This document shows positions 13,771 to 27,559 of a stretch of DNA of 64,000 bases, in pieces; the stretch's first letter is position 1; each line of letters begins with the position of its first letter. A program made the position numbers and the translations under genes. The notes below the pieces were generated by a model, which made no database searches, was not told where the DNA came from, and worked only from the letters and a program-made list of their open reading frames with translations. The DNA comes from Typhlomys cinereus (taxonomy: Eukaryota > Chordata > Mammalia > Rodentia > Platacanthomyidae), in the NCBI GenBank assembly GCA_023101885.1, contig JALPQD010000515.1, positions 244,501 to 308,500 of the forward strand, written 5' to 3'.

Positions 13771-16700
13771 CTTTTGGCCCAATTTGAAGGTCATTATTAA
13801 TAGGAAGACAATTTTATAATTTCAGCATAATCTATATCCTTTTATAATTTATGAAAGTTAAAAATCATTCAAAAATATAACTAAAATGCTTTTAAAATCC
13901 TAAATTTCTTGATCTTTACAGGTAATGGTAAGAAAAACCAAATTTGAAAAAAAATGAATGGAATGTTTCTATTTAGATACCTTCTATCATTTTGAGATGC
14001 TAAATATATAGTCAGTTCACTGAGTCCGCTTCGTCCAACAGGTTCCTGAAGAGCCCCAGGCGAGGAAGTGCAAAGTAGCCCTAACCTGAAGGCTGCTCTG
14101 TGTTAAGCTCCTGGATGAGAACAAGCTGGCATCTCTACTACCAAGGTTCATCTCCGCCCACATTAAGAGATACATCTCTGACAAATGCTTCCTGTTAAGA
14201 AGACAACCCGCAGCTGGAGGATGCTGTTTGTTTTACAAGCAGTATGAAATACTATCGATCAAGAGCTAAAGAAGAATGTTGAAAAAGTTAAGGTATCATT
14301 TCAACCTTTTGACATTCTGATGAAATCTTACATCCAAAAACTATAATCCATTTTGCAGGTAAAGAAAGCCTAAATGTGTATTTCTTACAAGCCAACTGTT
14401 GCTGTTTTATTTCTGCATTAATATACTGGACTGTACTTAATCATGAAGTACGTTCACGTAGTCTGTGTTCTGGATAGTGTGCAACCTTATCTGTGAAGGT
14501 GTGTTTATACCAAAGGCTCCCATTCATAGATTCGCCCATTCACACATAGATAAGTGAAGTCAACACTGTGCCCGGATGAATGGTATTAAAGACAGACTTG
14601 CCTAAAAGAAATGTGCCTTGCTTGATTAAACATTCCTTTATTTTTTAACTCAAAATGATAGATTTACAAATTAGGTTTTAGGCAGGTTTTAAGTTAACTT
14701 TACAAAAAAAATATTAGTCCTTATTGTATGTTTAAGTTGTCTATGTTGACTAAAATTTTAACATTTATATTTCGTTCATATATGTTAATTCAATTTTATT
14801 TACATGGGATGTTTGCTGTGGTGAGACAAAGTACATTCTTAAAGATCTATGTTTAAAAAGCTCATCCGATGTTTATAACCTTTCCTTCAAAATTATAGGT
14901 GTAAAAGATTCCTTGACTCATTTTCTATTTTTATATTCCTTTAGAAATGTAGCTCATTTTCAACTAAAACAAAGCAAAATTTTAGTTGGAAAAGAGATTT
15001 AGGAGGTCATAAAATGGCTTCCCATTTGGGAACATTTCCACTTCTGTGCCATTATTAATGTATTAACTGTGACATTTCAGCAGAATGGTAGCTATTTGTA
15101 TATTATTTCATAAGCCTTATGGAAAGTCAAACTGTGAAAATTGAGTGTGTAAAATATCCCTTTCCATCAGTTATTTTCAAAATATACCTGAGCAAATGCA
15201 TAAATAGTCAATCTCCTGTTATTTAAATGAACAGCATGTTGATGCTAGGTGATACGCAGAGCACTTGTAGGATTATAATTACTATGAAAATATTTCAGTT
15301 ACAAAGACAGGATTATAAACTTTATGACAATCTACAAAATCCAAGTGATAAATTTCATTAATATGCAAGAATCTTAACAATCACTCACCTAGTAGCCCCC
15401 AAATAGATGGTAGAGCAATCCAGGTAACTTTCTTTGAGGCAATGTCTATTTCATAAGCTACTGGGAATTTCTTTGTGGTCAGAGCTTGGAAACCAGATCA
15501 CTATAGGGGGAAAGTGAGATGAAGGACTGACACTCAACTCATATTTGAGCTGTGTGAAACTCCAATCAGGATAATTGTGAGAAAAACGAAAATGTAGCCA
15601 CCATCTTTTTTGTTGTTGTTGTTCTGCGTTAGCCCACGTGGTAGAGATACTGACGCAGGAAATAGCCCATTGTACACATCTTAATCCTCACAACTGATTA
15701 TCTCAGCCTGGTGGCAGGAAAGCCATCCTGATGAGGAAAACAGTCTGGGGGCTCTTAGGCATTCAGACATTATTGTAAGAATCAGGAGGTGTTAAAAAAT
15801 ATGCAAACCCTTCATACAGTAACACAATTTTAATAGCCTATCTGTATTATTAATATAATTGGCTATGGTTTCAAATAAAGATAAAAACTGGACTTTTACC
15901 CCAACCCCCCCAAAAAAGCACATTATCTATTATACTAAGTACATTCACAGCATGAATAGTGAAAATACTGCTGGCATTTTTACCCATTTCCTACTCTGGA
16001 ACCCCAGTTAAGACGGAGTTTCTGAAAATGCAAAGTGGGCATGCCAGTTTCAGCAGTCTCCAAAGCCCTTTTCAGCCGCCAAGTCCTGTTAACACAGATT
16101 TCCTCAAAAGTGCTTTGAATAATATTGAAGTACTCAAATTTTTGATGCATTTCTGAAGGATAAATTGAAATAAGATTTGAAAGTGTCATAAATATGTCAT
16201 TCTTCAAATTGTGAGAAGAGGAAATAGGATTCTTTAAGAATTTTCACTCATTTATATAACAGGATCATGAGAAAATGGTGGGGGAATCACTCTATAGAAG
16301 CGAAGCAGATTAATGAAAGAGCAAGGGAGGAGGTCTCTGGCAACTTTAACAGGATGTTAAGGTTATTTTCTAATTAAGCGTGAAATGTTGAAATGGTCCC
16401 CAGAGCCTAATTGTACATCATAAACCTGAAGTAAGGAGGGTTGAAAAAAAATTGTAAGATAGGAGTGTTTGCCTTTTGATCTTAAGCTTTTTCAGCTCCA
16501 GAGCTCGGACAGGTGTCTAAATTAAAGTGCTGACTCTGCCAGTACCTCTCACAACTCCAGGAAAGTATCTGTCACTTCTCACAGCTCCAGTTTCTTTATC
16601 CATAAAGTGAAGAATTTAAGTTTGAATTTAGCAATCTATTTACTTTAAATTTTTTAACATTTTTTAAACTCGACATTTTCAGATTGTTATATGCATACAC

Positions 16701-19525
16701 GTATGCACATATTGATCCCTCCCCTCCCCAGTCATTGAATAGATTCAAATCCTAACATTCATATTTATATTATTAACTGACCTCAGCCGGGCATTTAAAA
16801 AAAACTTAAGCCTCATTATTATGTTGGCCATGGCTTAATTATTAAACATTTTTATTCCAACTCTGAATGCTGATTGTCTTCTCCTTCAATTTTTGTAATT
16901 TAATAGTCAACTATATGTGCTTACCAATGAACTGTAGCTGACTGCAAGGTGCACTTTTGTCACATTTAAAAGTCAACGCCCTTTTGGTCCAAGAAGCAAT
17001 GACTATAATGTAAAATACTATTCATAAAATTTTGTAAATTTTTTAATACAAAGGAGGCCTGATGGAGCCGTACTGTAATTAATTTTGCTCAGGAGTGAGA
17101 AAAAATTCAGGGATAACCCAAACACTTTAGTTTGGTATTAGCAGACAATTGGGAAAAGAAGGGTTTTATCTTTTGCACAACAAAAATAACAAGTGACTAT
17201 GCCCATTGAAAAAAAAATACAGGTATATTCTGATGGCTGGTTATAGTACAGAAAGAGATTAGGCAAGAAAATGCTAGAATTTGGACACTAGAGAAATTAT
17301 TAAAATGATAGCAATCCATTTGAGTAATACAGAAATATTTTGTCATACTGAGATTATTTGTTCAGAGGTTTAGTCTTATATCCCTTCCATTCAGAAAAGG
17401 GGGCAGTTTTTAAAGGCCTCTGTCATAGTAGGAAATGTATATTTTGACTAGTGGAGCAATTAATTAAAACCTTCAATCTGATAATTTTGGTTTTGTGAAT
17501 CTGAATTTTCATTGTAGGTGTAATCAAGTCTCTTACGTATGCAGTAGTGTCAGTGATCTTTGTAAGAAATGATTTCATCCATTTGTTTCAAAGTTGGTGA
17601 ACTTTGATAAGTGGTGATTCTAGCACATTGTGTTAATACTGTATCTAACAACTATTTGTGAACTGACCATACTAAGCATACCATAGTAATCTCTCTCCTG
17701 GTAAATGTTTCTATGGTGTGAGCTCTTAACAGTGAGGGTAGGGCGGGGGAGGTTAAGTATTTAGTTAACTTAAAACTGTCAGTGTTTTTCTTAAATGCCA
17801 TAAAATTGTGTGACTATAAACCAAATAAGAATATCGTCCTTTTTCAACTTTAAGAGCACTGAATAGACCATTTTTGGAACTATCCCATAAAATGGTATCA
17901 TTTATGTTAAAAGGCTTTATATATATATTATATACAACATACAATATTTACCCATACAAAGGAAAGCAAGCTGTATAGTGTTTTTCAGTGTCTATATGTG
18001 CTTAACTAACTGTAATAGTTATACTTTACAAAGATCATTGATATATTCTATTTAATCTTCACAACACAGTCCATGTGAAATAATAATAATACCATCTGAA
18101 TTTAGAGATTGAAAAATCAAGGTTAGGAAGAATCCAATGACTTACGCACTATCATTTGCCAATAACCAGCTCTAAGCATTACGTTCTTTGCACTCTACAC
18201 TCTCTGTCATGTCTTTTTTGCTGTTACTGCCATTATATTCAAAACCTTGACTGAAACTTCATTTTAATAGACACGTTGAAATTTAGCATTTTAATGAAAA
18301 AGGTATTTTTACATGTCAGATTCCTTTTATATATACTTCCAAAACTGCCATCCATTCACAAGGAATATCTATGCATTGCCCACCTAAAGCATATTAAATT
18401 CACACTCCCTGACCACACACATGTCTATTCATTTAGTAGCAACATGCCAGACTGAAAACTGATCTTCTTCACTGGGATTTTTCATTTTCACTAAATTTTC
18501 ACTTGCTTTTGTAAAACTCTGTTGTATAAAAGATTTCTGAAGAGCTGAAAGAAGCAACCTGAGAAATTGTAGCCATTCTGATTCAGAGAGAAAAAATGAA
18601 AACTTGGCTCTTCTGGTTAGCCATTTTCATTTCCTAGCCTTCTGCTTCTCGTCAAACACTTATGTAATTGAGGACAGGGAACAAGGAAAGGAGATGGAAA
18701 TTGTTTTTTAAGAAAGCTCATTTCCTGGAACTCTACAGAGAGAATGGTTATCAAACAGGTCATTTCATTATGAACATTAGCCATAGTTCAAACATTAGAT
18801 AAAGTTTCAACATATTGGAGAACAAACCAGGATCTTCCCAAGATAAATGGCATCCAATGGTGGTATGTGTTAACCTGTGACAAATCCATTTGTGTTCCCA
18901 TGCAACAAGTAGACACTGTACTGCTTTCCCTTGTAAGACAACAGTCTGTGGTAAATTTTCCACTTTTCCCAAGTAGCAATGCAGTGTGACTGTGAATATT
19001 TAAATGGCACATGTGCTTATTGTATTGGAATTTAACCTTTTCTAACCTTAAATTTAGGTAGATAAGTAGATAAGTCAAGCAAGTATTATTTTGTATGGAA
19101 TGAAGTAATAATCATTCTTAATGATAACAAAATCCTAACTATAATATAAAATAAAACATACATTTCATGGGTTTTTTCTATATTCATTTTCTTTTGATGT
19201 TGAAATGTTGAATTAGGTTAATTTATCACATAGTAATTTCAAGTTGAGCTAACTTTTTTTTCATGTAATTTTAGGTCTTTTGTTACATAAATATCAGTAA
19301 ATACCTGTAAGTTTTAATGTAATATTTTCCTCTGATCATTTTTTTCACTAAATTTGAAGTGTTTCATTGCAAATGTTATATTCTGAGTCCAATAAAAGAA
19401 CATGAAAAGTCTTGATTATTATAGCAATAATTCTAAATTACTCCCTCCTTCTTTCCCTCCTTTCCACCCTTTCTTCTTTTCTCTCGTTTCCCTCTCTTAC
19501 TTTTTTTCTGCAAAAGAAACATCAA
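13771..19525. other. Intergenic DNA, AT-rich
   Basis: No supported gene. A 58-codon open stretch without ATG at about 14094-14270 is the only coding-like sequence. A possible diverged MIR lies near 18010-18170. The rest shows low GC, short homopolymer runs and an absence of young repeats, a contrast with the region after 24 kb. Confidence 0.5.
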
Positions 19526-19538
19526 CTCTGAGCTCTTG

Positions 19539-19799
19539 GCCTTGGAAGATAGCTCAGTGGGTGGAGTGCATGCTCCATGCATGAGAAAATAAGTCTGGAT
19601 AGTTAACACCCCTGCTAAAAAGCTGGGCGTGGTCACATGCATCTATTACCCCACCACTGGAAGGTGGAGACAGAAGCATTCTAGTGGCTTGGTGGCCAGT
19701 AAGACTAGCTGATAAGATAAACTTCAGGTTTAGTGAGAGACTCTCAAAAATAAGATGGAGCATGATAGAAGTAGATACCTGAAATTGTCCTCTGGCCTG

Positions 19800-19851
<52 letters not shown>

Positions 19852-19860
19852 TATATACTC
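19539..19860 (+). mobile_element. tRNA-derived SINE (B3/B2-like), CA-tailed
   Basis: Starts GGAAGATAGCTCAGTGGGTGGAGTGC (tRNA-like A box), continues with AAAAGCTGGGCGTGG, GTGAGAGACTCTC and TGTCCTCTGGCCTGCAC, and ends in CA at 19808-19849. An 11-base direct repeat CTGAGCTCTTG flanks it at 19528-19538 and 19871-19881, probably the target-site duplication. Confidence 0.7.
19808..19849. repeat. (CA)n microsatellite, SINE tail
   Basis: Pure CA run of about 42 bases that forms the 3' tail of the SINE just upstream. Confidence 0.95.
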
Positions 19861-20206
19861 ACCCCAAAAGCTGAGCTCTTGTCAACAGCTCAAACATCAA
19901 CTACCTTTCGCTGTTCCAGACTTCTTTCTGTTACACCTTTTGGATGCCAATATTCCTGGGGTGTATTTTTGGTTTTTGTCTTCATCTTAACTTTTAGGGT
20001 TCAGAAGGCCTTGAAGAAGAAAAATAAATGATTTGAAATGATTCTGTGTCTTGATACTTCATGCCAATAAGAAAGGTCAATAATGGCATCACAAATGTGC
20101 ATTATTTCATTTTAAAATATTATTATTTATATCTATGTGTGTCGTGTCCTATAGAAGACATAATGAGAAAGTATTAAAATTAAGATGTAGATGACCCATT
20201 CTCAAC

Positions 20207-20324
20207 AGATGATAGATGATAGATAGATAGATAAATAGATAGATAGATGGATAGACAGACGGATAAACAGACGGATAGACAGACGGATAGACAGATGGAT
20301 AGATAGATAGATAGATAGATAGAT
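20207..20324. repeat. Composite (GATA/GACA/GACG)n repeat
   Basis: Tetranucleotide array with GATA units at both ends and an internal block of GATG, GACA and GACG variants in an approximate higher order (GACAGACGGATA repeated). The ordered interior suggests slippage of multi-unit blocks. Confidence 0.9.
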
Positions 20325-22680
20325 ATTCCCAAGCTTGGAGGTTAGTATCCTGATTATTTTTATCTAAAACAGTGAGATAATAAAGACATTTATTTTCAAT
20401 ACATATTCACTATGTCCAGTACTTTTAACACAGCTGAACAGATAATAACTTCTAATGAACACTCTTTACTTAACAGTTCTTCTTCATTTTGCGTCTAGTA
20501 ATATTGATATTAATTGTATTTTTTAATACCAATGAGTTCCTCAAATGAGTTTTGAGTGCTAATAAATGTTACATCATCAAAACAGAGGCCTTTTCCTTTC
20601 TGTCTGGATTTTTACTTTATCTAAAACAAGCAAGAAAAAGTGCATATTTAAACAGTCCCACCTGTGTGGTAATTAGCTGTAGAGAAGAGAATAAAGCATT
20701 TTTAAGCCTTCTGGCTATGTGATTTCAGTGGTGGACTATATGAACCCTAATTTGTAAGCATTTTTAAGGGCCAAATTGTGTTAAGATTTCAATATTTACA
20801 GAATAAATTAAGAGATCCAGATTGTTTCCAATGAATCGCAGATAGACTCCTACTGTATTTGGATTTCAACATAAAAAGGAAAATACATTGTTATTACTAT
20901 TCACTTCCTGTGAGTTAGCACTCACTGTATCTTCAGCTCATTTTTCTGGGGCAGCTTTTCTATTACAGCTGTTATTAATCTTGTACCCTTCTCTCCCTTA
21001 AGTCTACTATTTTTAGGTTTCATTAATCAGAACCAATATGAGTTATTTTATTTTGTTTTTTTTTTCAAATCCCTTTTTGTTCACTCAAAATGATATCTGA
21101 CTTGAGTCATGGAAGAAGTGTCTGTCATAGAAAAAGAAGAATGAAGTGAAGAATTCACACGTACCTGTGTTGACAGCACTGGCACTGAAAATTTTAAGTC
21201 AGAGAAGTTGCATTTTTGGAAATGAATCCTCAAGAGGAAAAAAAAGCAACAGTATAGAAATCCGATTCTAAGACACCATTAACAAGGAAATGTGTGTCAG
21301 AATCTATGCCTGGTCCAATTGGATGTGAGAAATGCTTTCTGTGAAGTTGGAGAACATACTGGTTCATAGGCACTAGATCCAACTTCATAATGTCAGTGAT
21401 AAGCAGTATCAGGTATTTCTAGCTTGGAACCATTGTGTCAACCCCAGAGAAATGTGATTATTTTCACATAACTTGAATCTACAAGCAATCGGAGATTAAA
21501 TGATATATATATCTCTCTAGAAAAGATAAGGAGCTATGCAGAAGAAAATGTCTGTATTATCTTTTGACTTGCAACAGTGGAGATGAGAATAATTAGATGA
21601 GAAAGGGAAATAGCGTTCATAGTGTATGAAAATTTTGAGCCAATTACTTTTGCCTTATTATTTCTGGAGGCAATTTATAAGGCCGTTAGGGTGTTGCATG
21701 TTCTATTCTCAAGAAAGTAATGAGTTTGTCACTTTAATATGCTCGTTCCTCTGGGCACTTTCTGTGCCAGCTGGAATGCTTGGCACTCAATCTAAATCCT
21801 CGCTCAGCATGTGCAGTCACCAAGAGAGAACTAGCAGGTAGCCAGTCCTTCAGAGACATGCTGAATATGTGTATTTAGGCCAGATTAGACAGCCCTATAA
21901 GACACATCCCGAGGCAATCCATATGCTGATGACTTCGAATATATTAATGTACTACAGGAAGCCTTGTAGCTATACTATGTTTTACAATATGTAGAATATT
22001 ATATGTAAGCTATCTATAAAACTGAAATAGGAGGTATGTTGATATTACAGCTGTCATTATTTCCATCTCCATTGCCACAACTCAGTGTCATCCAAGGAGT
22101 TCCCTCTTTACTGAACATTTCCTCACTACTTTCTCAGTTCTAAGTCTCCTCAAATCTCTGGAGAACTGACACTGTTGACTGACACCTCTCTCCTCTTGGG
22201 CTTTGGAGACTTTGGGAAAAGCCTCTTAACGTCTCTTTTGCATCTCTTCTCAGTCACTTGCACGGGTATTTTCCTCTGGTCATCTCTTAAATACTGCTGC
22301 TTCCCAAGGTTGTGATCTTTCGACAAAGTCTAGACTGTTTCTGGGGGACCCCACCCACCACCTTAGCTTTAACTCCTTCCTGTGATTGGTATATCCATCC
22401 TTGTTTCCACGGCTGATCGTTTCGATCATTTTTACCCTGCTCGCACTCATTCCATTCTTAGTGAAACTGCCCATCCACTGTCTTCAAGTGACAACCCTGA
22501 AATCCATATCAGCCAGCCCATTCTCTATCTACACGTGGTTGCCTAACCCAACTGGCAAAGCAAGGTTCTTTTCCCACACCCAGTAATCCCATCACAACTT
22601 TATTTCTGATCTTGGGAATTCAGTCCATTACTCCAATACAAAAATACCAGTTAGAAACCTAGAATCGACGAACCTTGCTC
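20325..22680. other. Intergenic DNA, nothing recognised
   Basis: No supported gene, RNA gene or young repeat. Open frames are short and unpatterned. Confidence 0.5.
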
Positions 22681-22689
22681 AGACTTCTC

Positions 22690-23720
22690 CCTCACTTTCA
22701 CAGTAAATTCTTGCTGTGACTTTTGCCACTAGCTTTACCTCTAGATGCTTTCTGTATGTGATTTCTTACCCACAGTACTGTAATAATCTCATAACATTTT
22801 CCATAGCATACACATAGTGAGATCTCTACATAAATATAATTATGACTCTCCTGGATAAAATATTTCAAACTCCTCTTTTATCATTTTAGATCAAAGGCCA
22901 AACTTCTTCACATGACATCTAAGGCCCTTTCATGATCTCTCACGGCACAACTTTCTTCTACAGGTCTCCACATTTACTGATTCTGTTGCCTGGAATTATC
23001 TTCATCTCCTCATCTCCCTCTTCTTTTTCTACTTCTTTTTTCTTCTGCTTACTCTTCTCTTCCTCCTCTTTTCCTTCTTATTCCCTTATCTGTGCAGTTT
23101 GCTCATTGTAGCAGTTCACCTGCATGGTTGCTGATAAATCACCATCAAACAGCCTAAGGGAACAATGGGTTTATTCTTTTACAATAGATTGGTTATAGTT
23201 CTTCACCCAACTTTACAAGAGAGCTCACACCAATACCAGGGCCGAGGGAACTGGCCACACCATTTCTACATAATGGCTGAGAGAGGGATGATCCTTATTT
23301 GCCAGACCAGCACATCTGGCCTGTGTTTTATTCCAGGGCCAAGTCCCACCCACCATAGGCCAGACCTTCCCCATCAGCCAGATGATCTCCTGCAGGTTTG
23401 CTCTGGGCTTAACTCAATCACTAATTCTCTACAAAAGTGCCCAGAACTCAAACCCTCAATTGTCAAGTTGACACCTATGCTTAACTATGATACTCACTGA
23501 GGTGATTATCTTTCCAAACTTACACGGACACCTTCTCTAGGAAGAATTAAATGTGCCTCTGATATGCTGCCAATAGCCTTTTGCCAAAGAACTTAGCTCA
23601 AAATATAGCCATCTACTCTTTCGACTCCTTTACAAAACAGCCGCTTGTGAGCTGACTTGCTCTGTCATTTTACAAGTCACAGTGCCTAGTCCATAGTGTA
23701 TCTTCAGCAAACGTTAAATA
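22690..23720 (+). mobile_element. L2 LINE 3' end, interrupted by a younger repeat
   Basis: L2-like phrases appear in consensus order: AAGGCCAAACTTCTTCA (consensus AAGTCCAAACTCCTTA), AAGGCCCTTTCATGATCT near 22920, then after an insertion CACAGTGCCTAGTCCATAGT and AAACGTTAAATAAA near 23690-23720. The break at 23108-23485 is exactly a copy of the dispersed rodent repeat, so that repeat landed inside an older L2. Confidence 0.6.
23108..23485 (-). mobile_element. Dispersed rodent repeat, copy B
   Basis: The reverse complement matches copies A and C: it opens with a GTTGCTGATAAATCACCATCA segment and closes with TTGTCAAGTTGACACC, the complement of the GGTGTCAACTTGAC terminus. It is inserted in an L2 LINE. 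Confidence 0.6.
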
Positions 23721-24519
23721 AAAAGAGAAAGCCTCTGATTCTGCCATAGTGATGAGTTCGTAGAAAGTAGATTCAGGGAACTATTAGAAGGGAGAAAGAA
23801 TAAACAAGGGAAGCTTGTTGAGAAAATACATAGGATTGAGAGAAGCCAGCAAGGGTGGGGAAGGGAAGAGTTTCTAGCTCCGGGCAACTAGGACCAGAAT
23901 ACTTGTCTCTCACAAGTTGCAAAAGCTGCTGCACACTGATGTTCTACTTTTAGAGGCTCCCAAAACTAGATTGCTAAAACAAATAAACTCTAGGACAGTT
24001 AGATAATTGTCTTAGCAATAGAAAAATCTTTATTTAAAAAAGAAAACTATTTCAAGCGTATGCAGTATTTTGGATCCAACAAAATTCCAAATATGTCTCT
24101 CTCTTGGAAATTTTCCCTGTTAATTTTGAAACATGAATAGTGTTGAGGAATTTATTCTGTACTTTCAAGTCAACCACACTTACCTCATTCAGTTGCTGCT
24201 TTAGAAGAGGTGTTTATTACTCCGGAACCTTTAAGGTCCTTGAAAGCTTTTTGACTTAGAAACAGGAAATCAGATTGTATCTCAAGTGCAATCTTAACCT
24301 CAATATTTAAACATCTCCAGGCGTTTCTAGACTTCATACTTCAATCTCCAGTCCTTTGACGTATTCTACTTGGATAAGAGTCCTTGCATTTAAACTGTAA
24401 AGAATTCAACCATTGATTTCTCTTTAAATCCAGAGTTGAAATGGCTTACAGTTCAAAAATATATGCACATTTTCTCATTCTTGTGGAATCTACTGGAAAT
24501 TAGCCTAGTTGAGGCTGCA

Positions 24520-25095
24520 GTTACCAAACAAAAAATGACAAATGCTAGCAAGGATGTGAAGAAAAAGAAAAGCTGTCGGTGGGAATGTAAAATAGCATAG
24601 CCATAATAGAGACCAGTGTGAAGGTTCTTCAAAAATAAATAAATAAAAAGATATCTACCAATGTGATCCAATTGCCCCATCAAAAGGAAATCAAAAGCAA
24701 AATCAGCATATCAAAGAGATACCTGCTCCCCAATGTTTATTGTACAGCTGTTCACAATAACTAAGATATGGAATCAGCCTGCGTCCATTATCATCAGGTG
24801 AATGGACAAAGAGAATGTGTCATGTATAATCACTTTACAGCAAAATGGGTGGAACCGGAGGAATAAGCCAGACATCAAAAATCAAGCACTACATGTTCTC
24901 TGTCACATGTGTCACATGTCTACTGCCCTGCATGTAGACTAATGACTAATGTAAGTTGGGCGTGGGATAAAGAGAGATCGGGTCAGAGCACACTCTATGC
25001 ATGCATCGAAGTCTCTCTCTAACTCCCTATTAATATGTACAAGCAGTGCATGCTACTGAAGTCAAAACTGATAGAGTAAAATTTTAGATGTTGAT
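24520..25095 (+). mobile_element. L1 LINE 3' fragment (type 1 tail)
   Basis: 5'-truncated L1 carrying the end of ORF2 (CTTGCTAGCAAGGATGTG-like, GGTGAATGGACAAAGAGAATG, AAAATGGGTGGAACCGGAGG, AAGCACTACATGTTCTC) followed by a short 3' UTR ending near GTCAAAACTGATAGAGTAA. Frames are broken. Compared with the copy at 27560 it lacks about 16 bases after the GGAACCGGAGG motif. Confidence 0.75.
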
Positions 25096-25733
25096 AATTC
25101 TAAGCAAAGTCCTTCATGAAACTGAAAATAAGGGTTTTTTTTTTCACCGTCTGTGTTGATACAGAAAGAATATAGCTTACTGGCAACAAGAATGCTAACT
25201 CTGAAGGTTGCAAATGGGTCTCAATTCCTATTTATCTCAATTCCTTTGGGTATGTTGAAAGAGGAATTTGGAGGAGGTGAGAGCAAGATATAATTAATGT
25301 AATGGTGTTGGTGTTTGTTCAGTGACAAATTACAAGGCTGCTACTGTAAGGCTCCCAGAAGCTTAGGAGGAACAAAAACGCTTCTGTTAGAAGGACGGTC
25401 TTGATAGCCATTCTCAGATAACTCTCATCTCTTCCCAGCGGGATCCGTCAGCTTAGGAGCCTTTTCTCTGGAATCCAGGTGTGTGGTTTCTATTTTAAAT
25501 GTCTCTAAGATTTCTAAATGTTGTGCCAAATTTTACATTATTCTTCTTCATATCCGTCACACTCTCCCATCTCCAATCGGAGTTGAGTTGTTGCCTGGTT
25601 GCATGAACTGGCATCTTGGAAGGCGTCACTAACAGGATTATTACCCCTCAACTGGTTATCAGTGAATACTAATCTTTGGGCCTTCTTGAGAGATGATCCC
25701 CTCCTTGTTTAATACTCTGGTATTAAACTCTGG

Positions 25734-25975
25734 CGCCAGGAAGATGGCTCAGGGGTTACAGTCTTCATCTTGCAAGCATGAAGACTTGAATTTGGATACA
25801 AGAATTCCATGTAGAATGGTGGCAACTGGAATTCCATTCATGGAGGGCAGAGCATGGGAAACCCCAAAACAAAGCTATAAGGAGGTAGGACAATTCAGGA
25901 TAATTCTCTGTGTCACCTTTGAACCTCCACAGGCACACATACTCAAGTGTCTTTTGGCATGCACGTGCGCGCACG

Positions 25976-26009
<34 letters not shown>
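25734..26009 (+). mobile_element. tRNA-derived SINE (B2 superfamily), CA-tailed
   Basis: tRNA-like head AGGAAGATGGCTCAGGGGTTA, shared block GCATGGGAAACCCCAAAAC, then CACCTTTGAACCTCCACAGGC and a GCGC/CA tail at 25969-26009. Belongs to the commonest SINE family of the window. Confidence 0.75.
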
Positions 26010-26013
<4 letters not shown>

Positions 26014-26688
26014 AAATCTGGTGAGGAAACTGCTTTACATTTCTTTCTCTAATTTCATGTGTGTTCACAATTTTCCCATCCCTCCAAAGTGAAGCTCTGA
26101 ACTCCTGGGATTTTTTAAGTCACACGACTCATAACTGTGAGTCACTGGCTGAATCATCCTATCAAGTCTCTTACCCTCTCATCTTATAACCAGGGCCTTT
26201 AATTCTACTGGTAATTCGGAAGTACTTGCAGCTGTTATGTATCACCATTATTGTTGGTTGTTAAAAGCATGTCAGGAGTTGTGTTTTTCTTTTCAACAAA
26301 ATCTAAACTGAAATGAAAATTTGCCAGGAACTTATAGTAAGAAAGCATTGCTTTTCAATAGAAGTTGAAATTTAAAGTTAATATTTTAATACTTAGGTCT
26401 TCATTTGGCTTCATTTCACTTGGAATTTGTTTCAAATGTCATGCCTTTGAAATATTCCAAATAAGTCAGATGCCACCAGAAGAGAAAAAGCCTTAATAAT
26501 ATTGATAAAATTATGGTTCATTGGGTTTTGAGCTTAAAGAACAAACAAAATATTAAGAATAATGGTCTTCCACAATCCAGACATCTCAGAGCATTGTCAG
26601 AGCATTCTGACTCTCCAAAAAAAAATCTTCATAGTCCTCCATAACTTCTCTTGTCAAAAGTTCAGAAAAAAATAACAGGCAGGCTGGT

Positions 26689-26947
26689 GAAATGGATCAG
26701 TGGTTAAAGTGCTTGCTTTGCAAGCAAGAGAACTAGGATCCCAAGATCCCATGAAAAATGCAATGTGAGCGTGGCAGCCCACCTGTAATTCCAGCCTCAG
26801 AAGTCAGAGACTGGGAATCTCCAGAGCAAGGTAGCTAGCGAAACTAGCCATGTTGGTGAGCTCAGGGTTTGAGCAATCACCCTGTCTAAAAGCCGATTGA
26901 AGATGATTCCTGATAGTAATCTCAGGCCTCTACATGCATGCATATGG

Positions 26948-26990
<43 letters not shown>
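26689..26990 (+). mobile_element. tRNA-derived SINE (B3-like), CA-tailed
   Basis: Head GGCTGGTGAAATGGATCAGTGGTTAAAGTGC, B-box-like GATCCCAAGATCC, middle GTAATTCCAGCCTCAGAAG and end TCAGGCCTCTACATGCATG followed by 40 bases of CA. Confidence 0.7.
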
Positions 26991-26991
<1 letters not shown>

Positions 26992-27559
26992 TAAAATGCA
27001 TAAACACACCTCTATACAACACTTGCACATGAAAAATGGAAAAGAAGAGCAGACTTCTAGTTACCAGTGGTCTTTCTTAATGTTGTTCTCTCCTGGAGGC
27101 CTGTATCTATTAATATTGGTTAATTCTAGCTTTGTTTCAGAATACAAAATCAGAGAATTACCTCCTCTGACTCTAACCCTTTATTCAAAGTTTCTTTGGG
27201 AAGAGTGGAATTCAACATTCTCACAACCTTGCTACACACATGCATATTATTACCTAAGATCTTGATAGAAGTTCAGAATTTAGAGATCTACTCCTAGCCC
27301 ACTGAATCACAGTCTGAATTTTAGTAAATTTATATGATTCATATGTACATGAAAGTGTAAAAATTACCACTATAAAATTATTACTGTCTAACTTCATCCA
27401 GACTCTCTGTGAGTTACCAGAATGGGTAAACAATGTAAGTCCAAATAAGGTTTAAGCTAAAATAACCAGCCTTTCTCTTATATAAAGTTTTTTCCCACAA
27501 AGTCCCAAAATGTGGTAAATAACTTCATTCTTTGACTCTAGGAATTGTTCTATTTAAAT

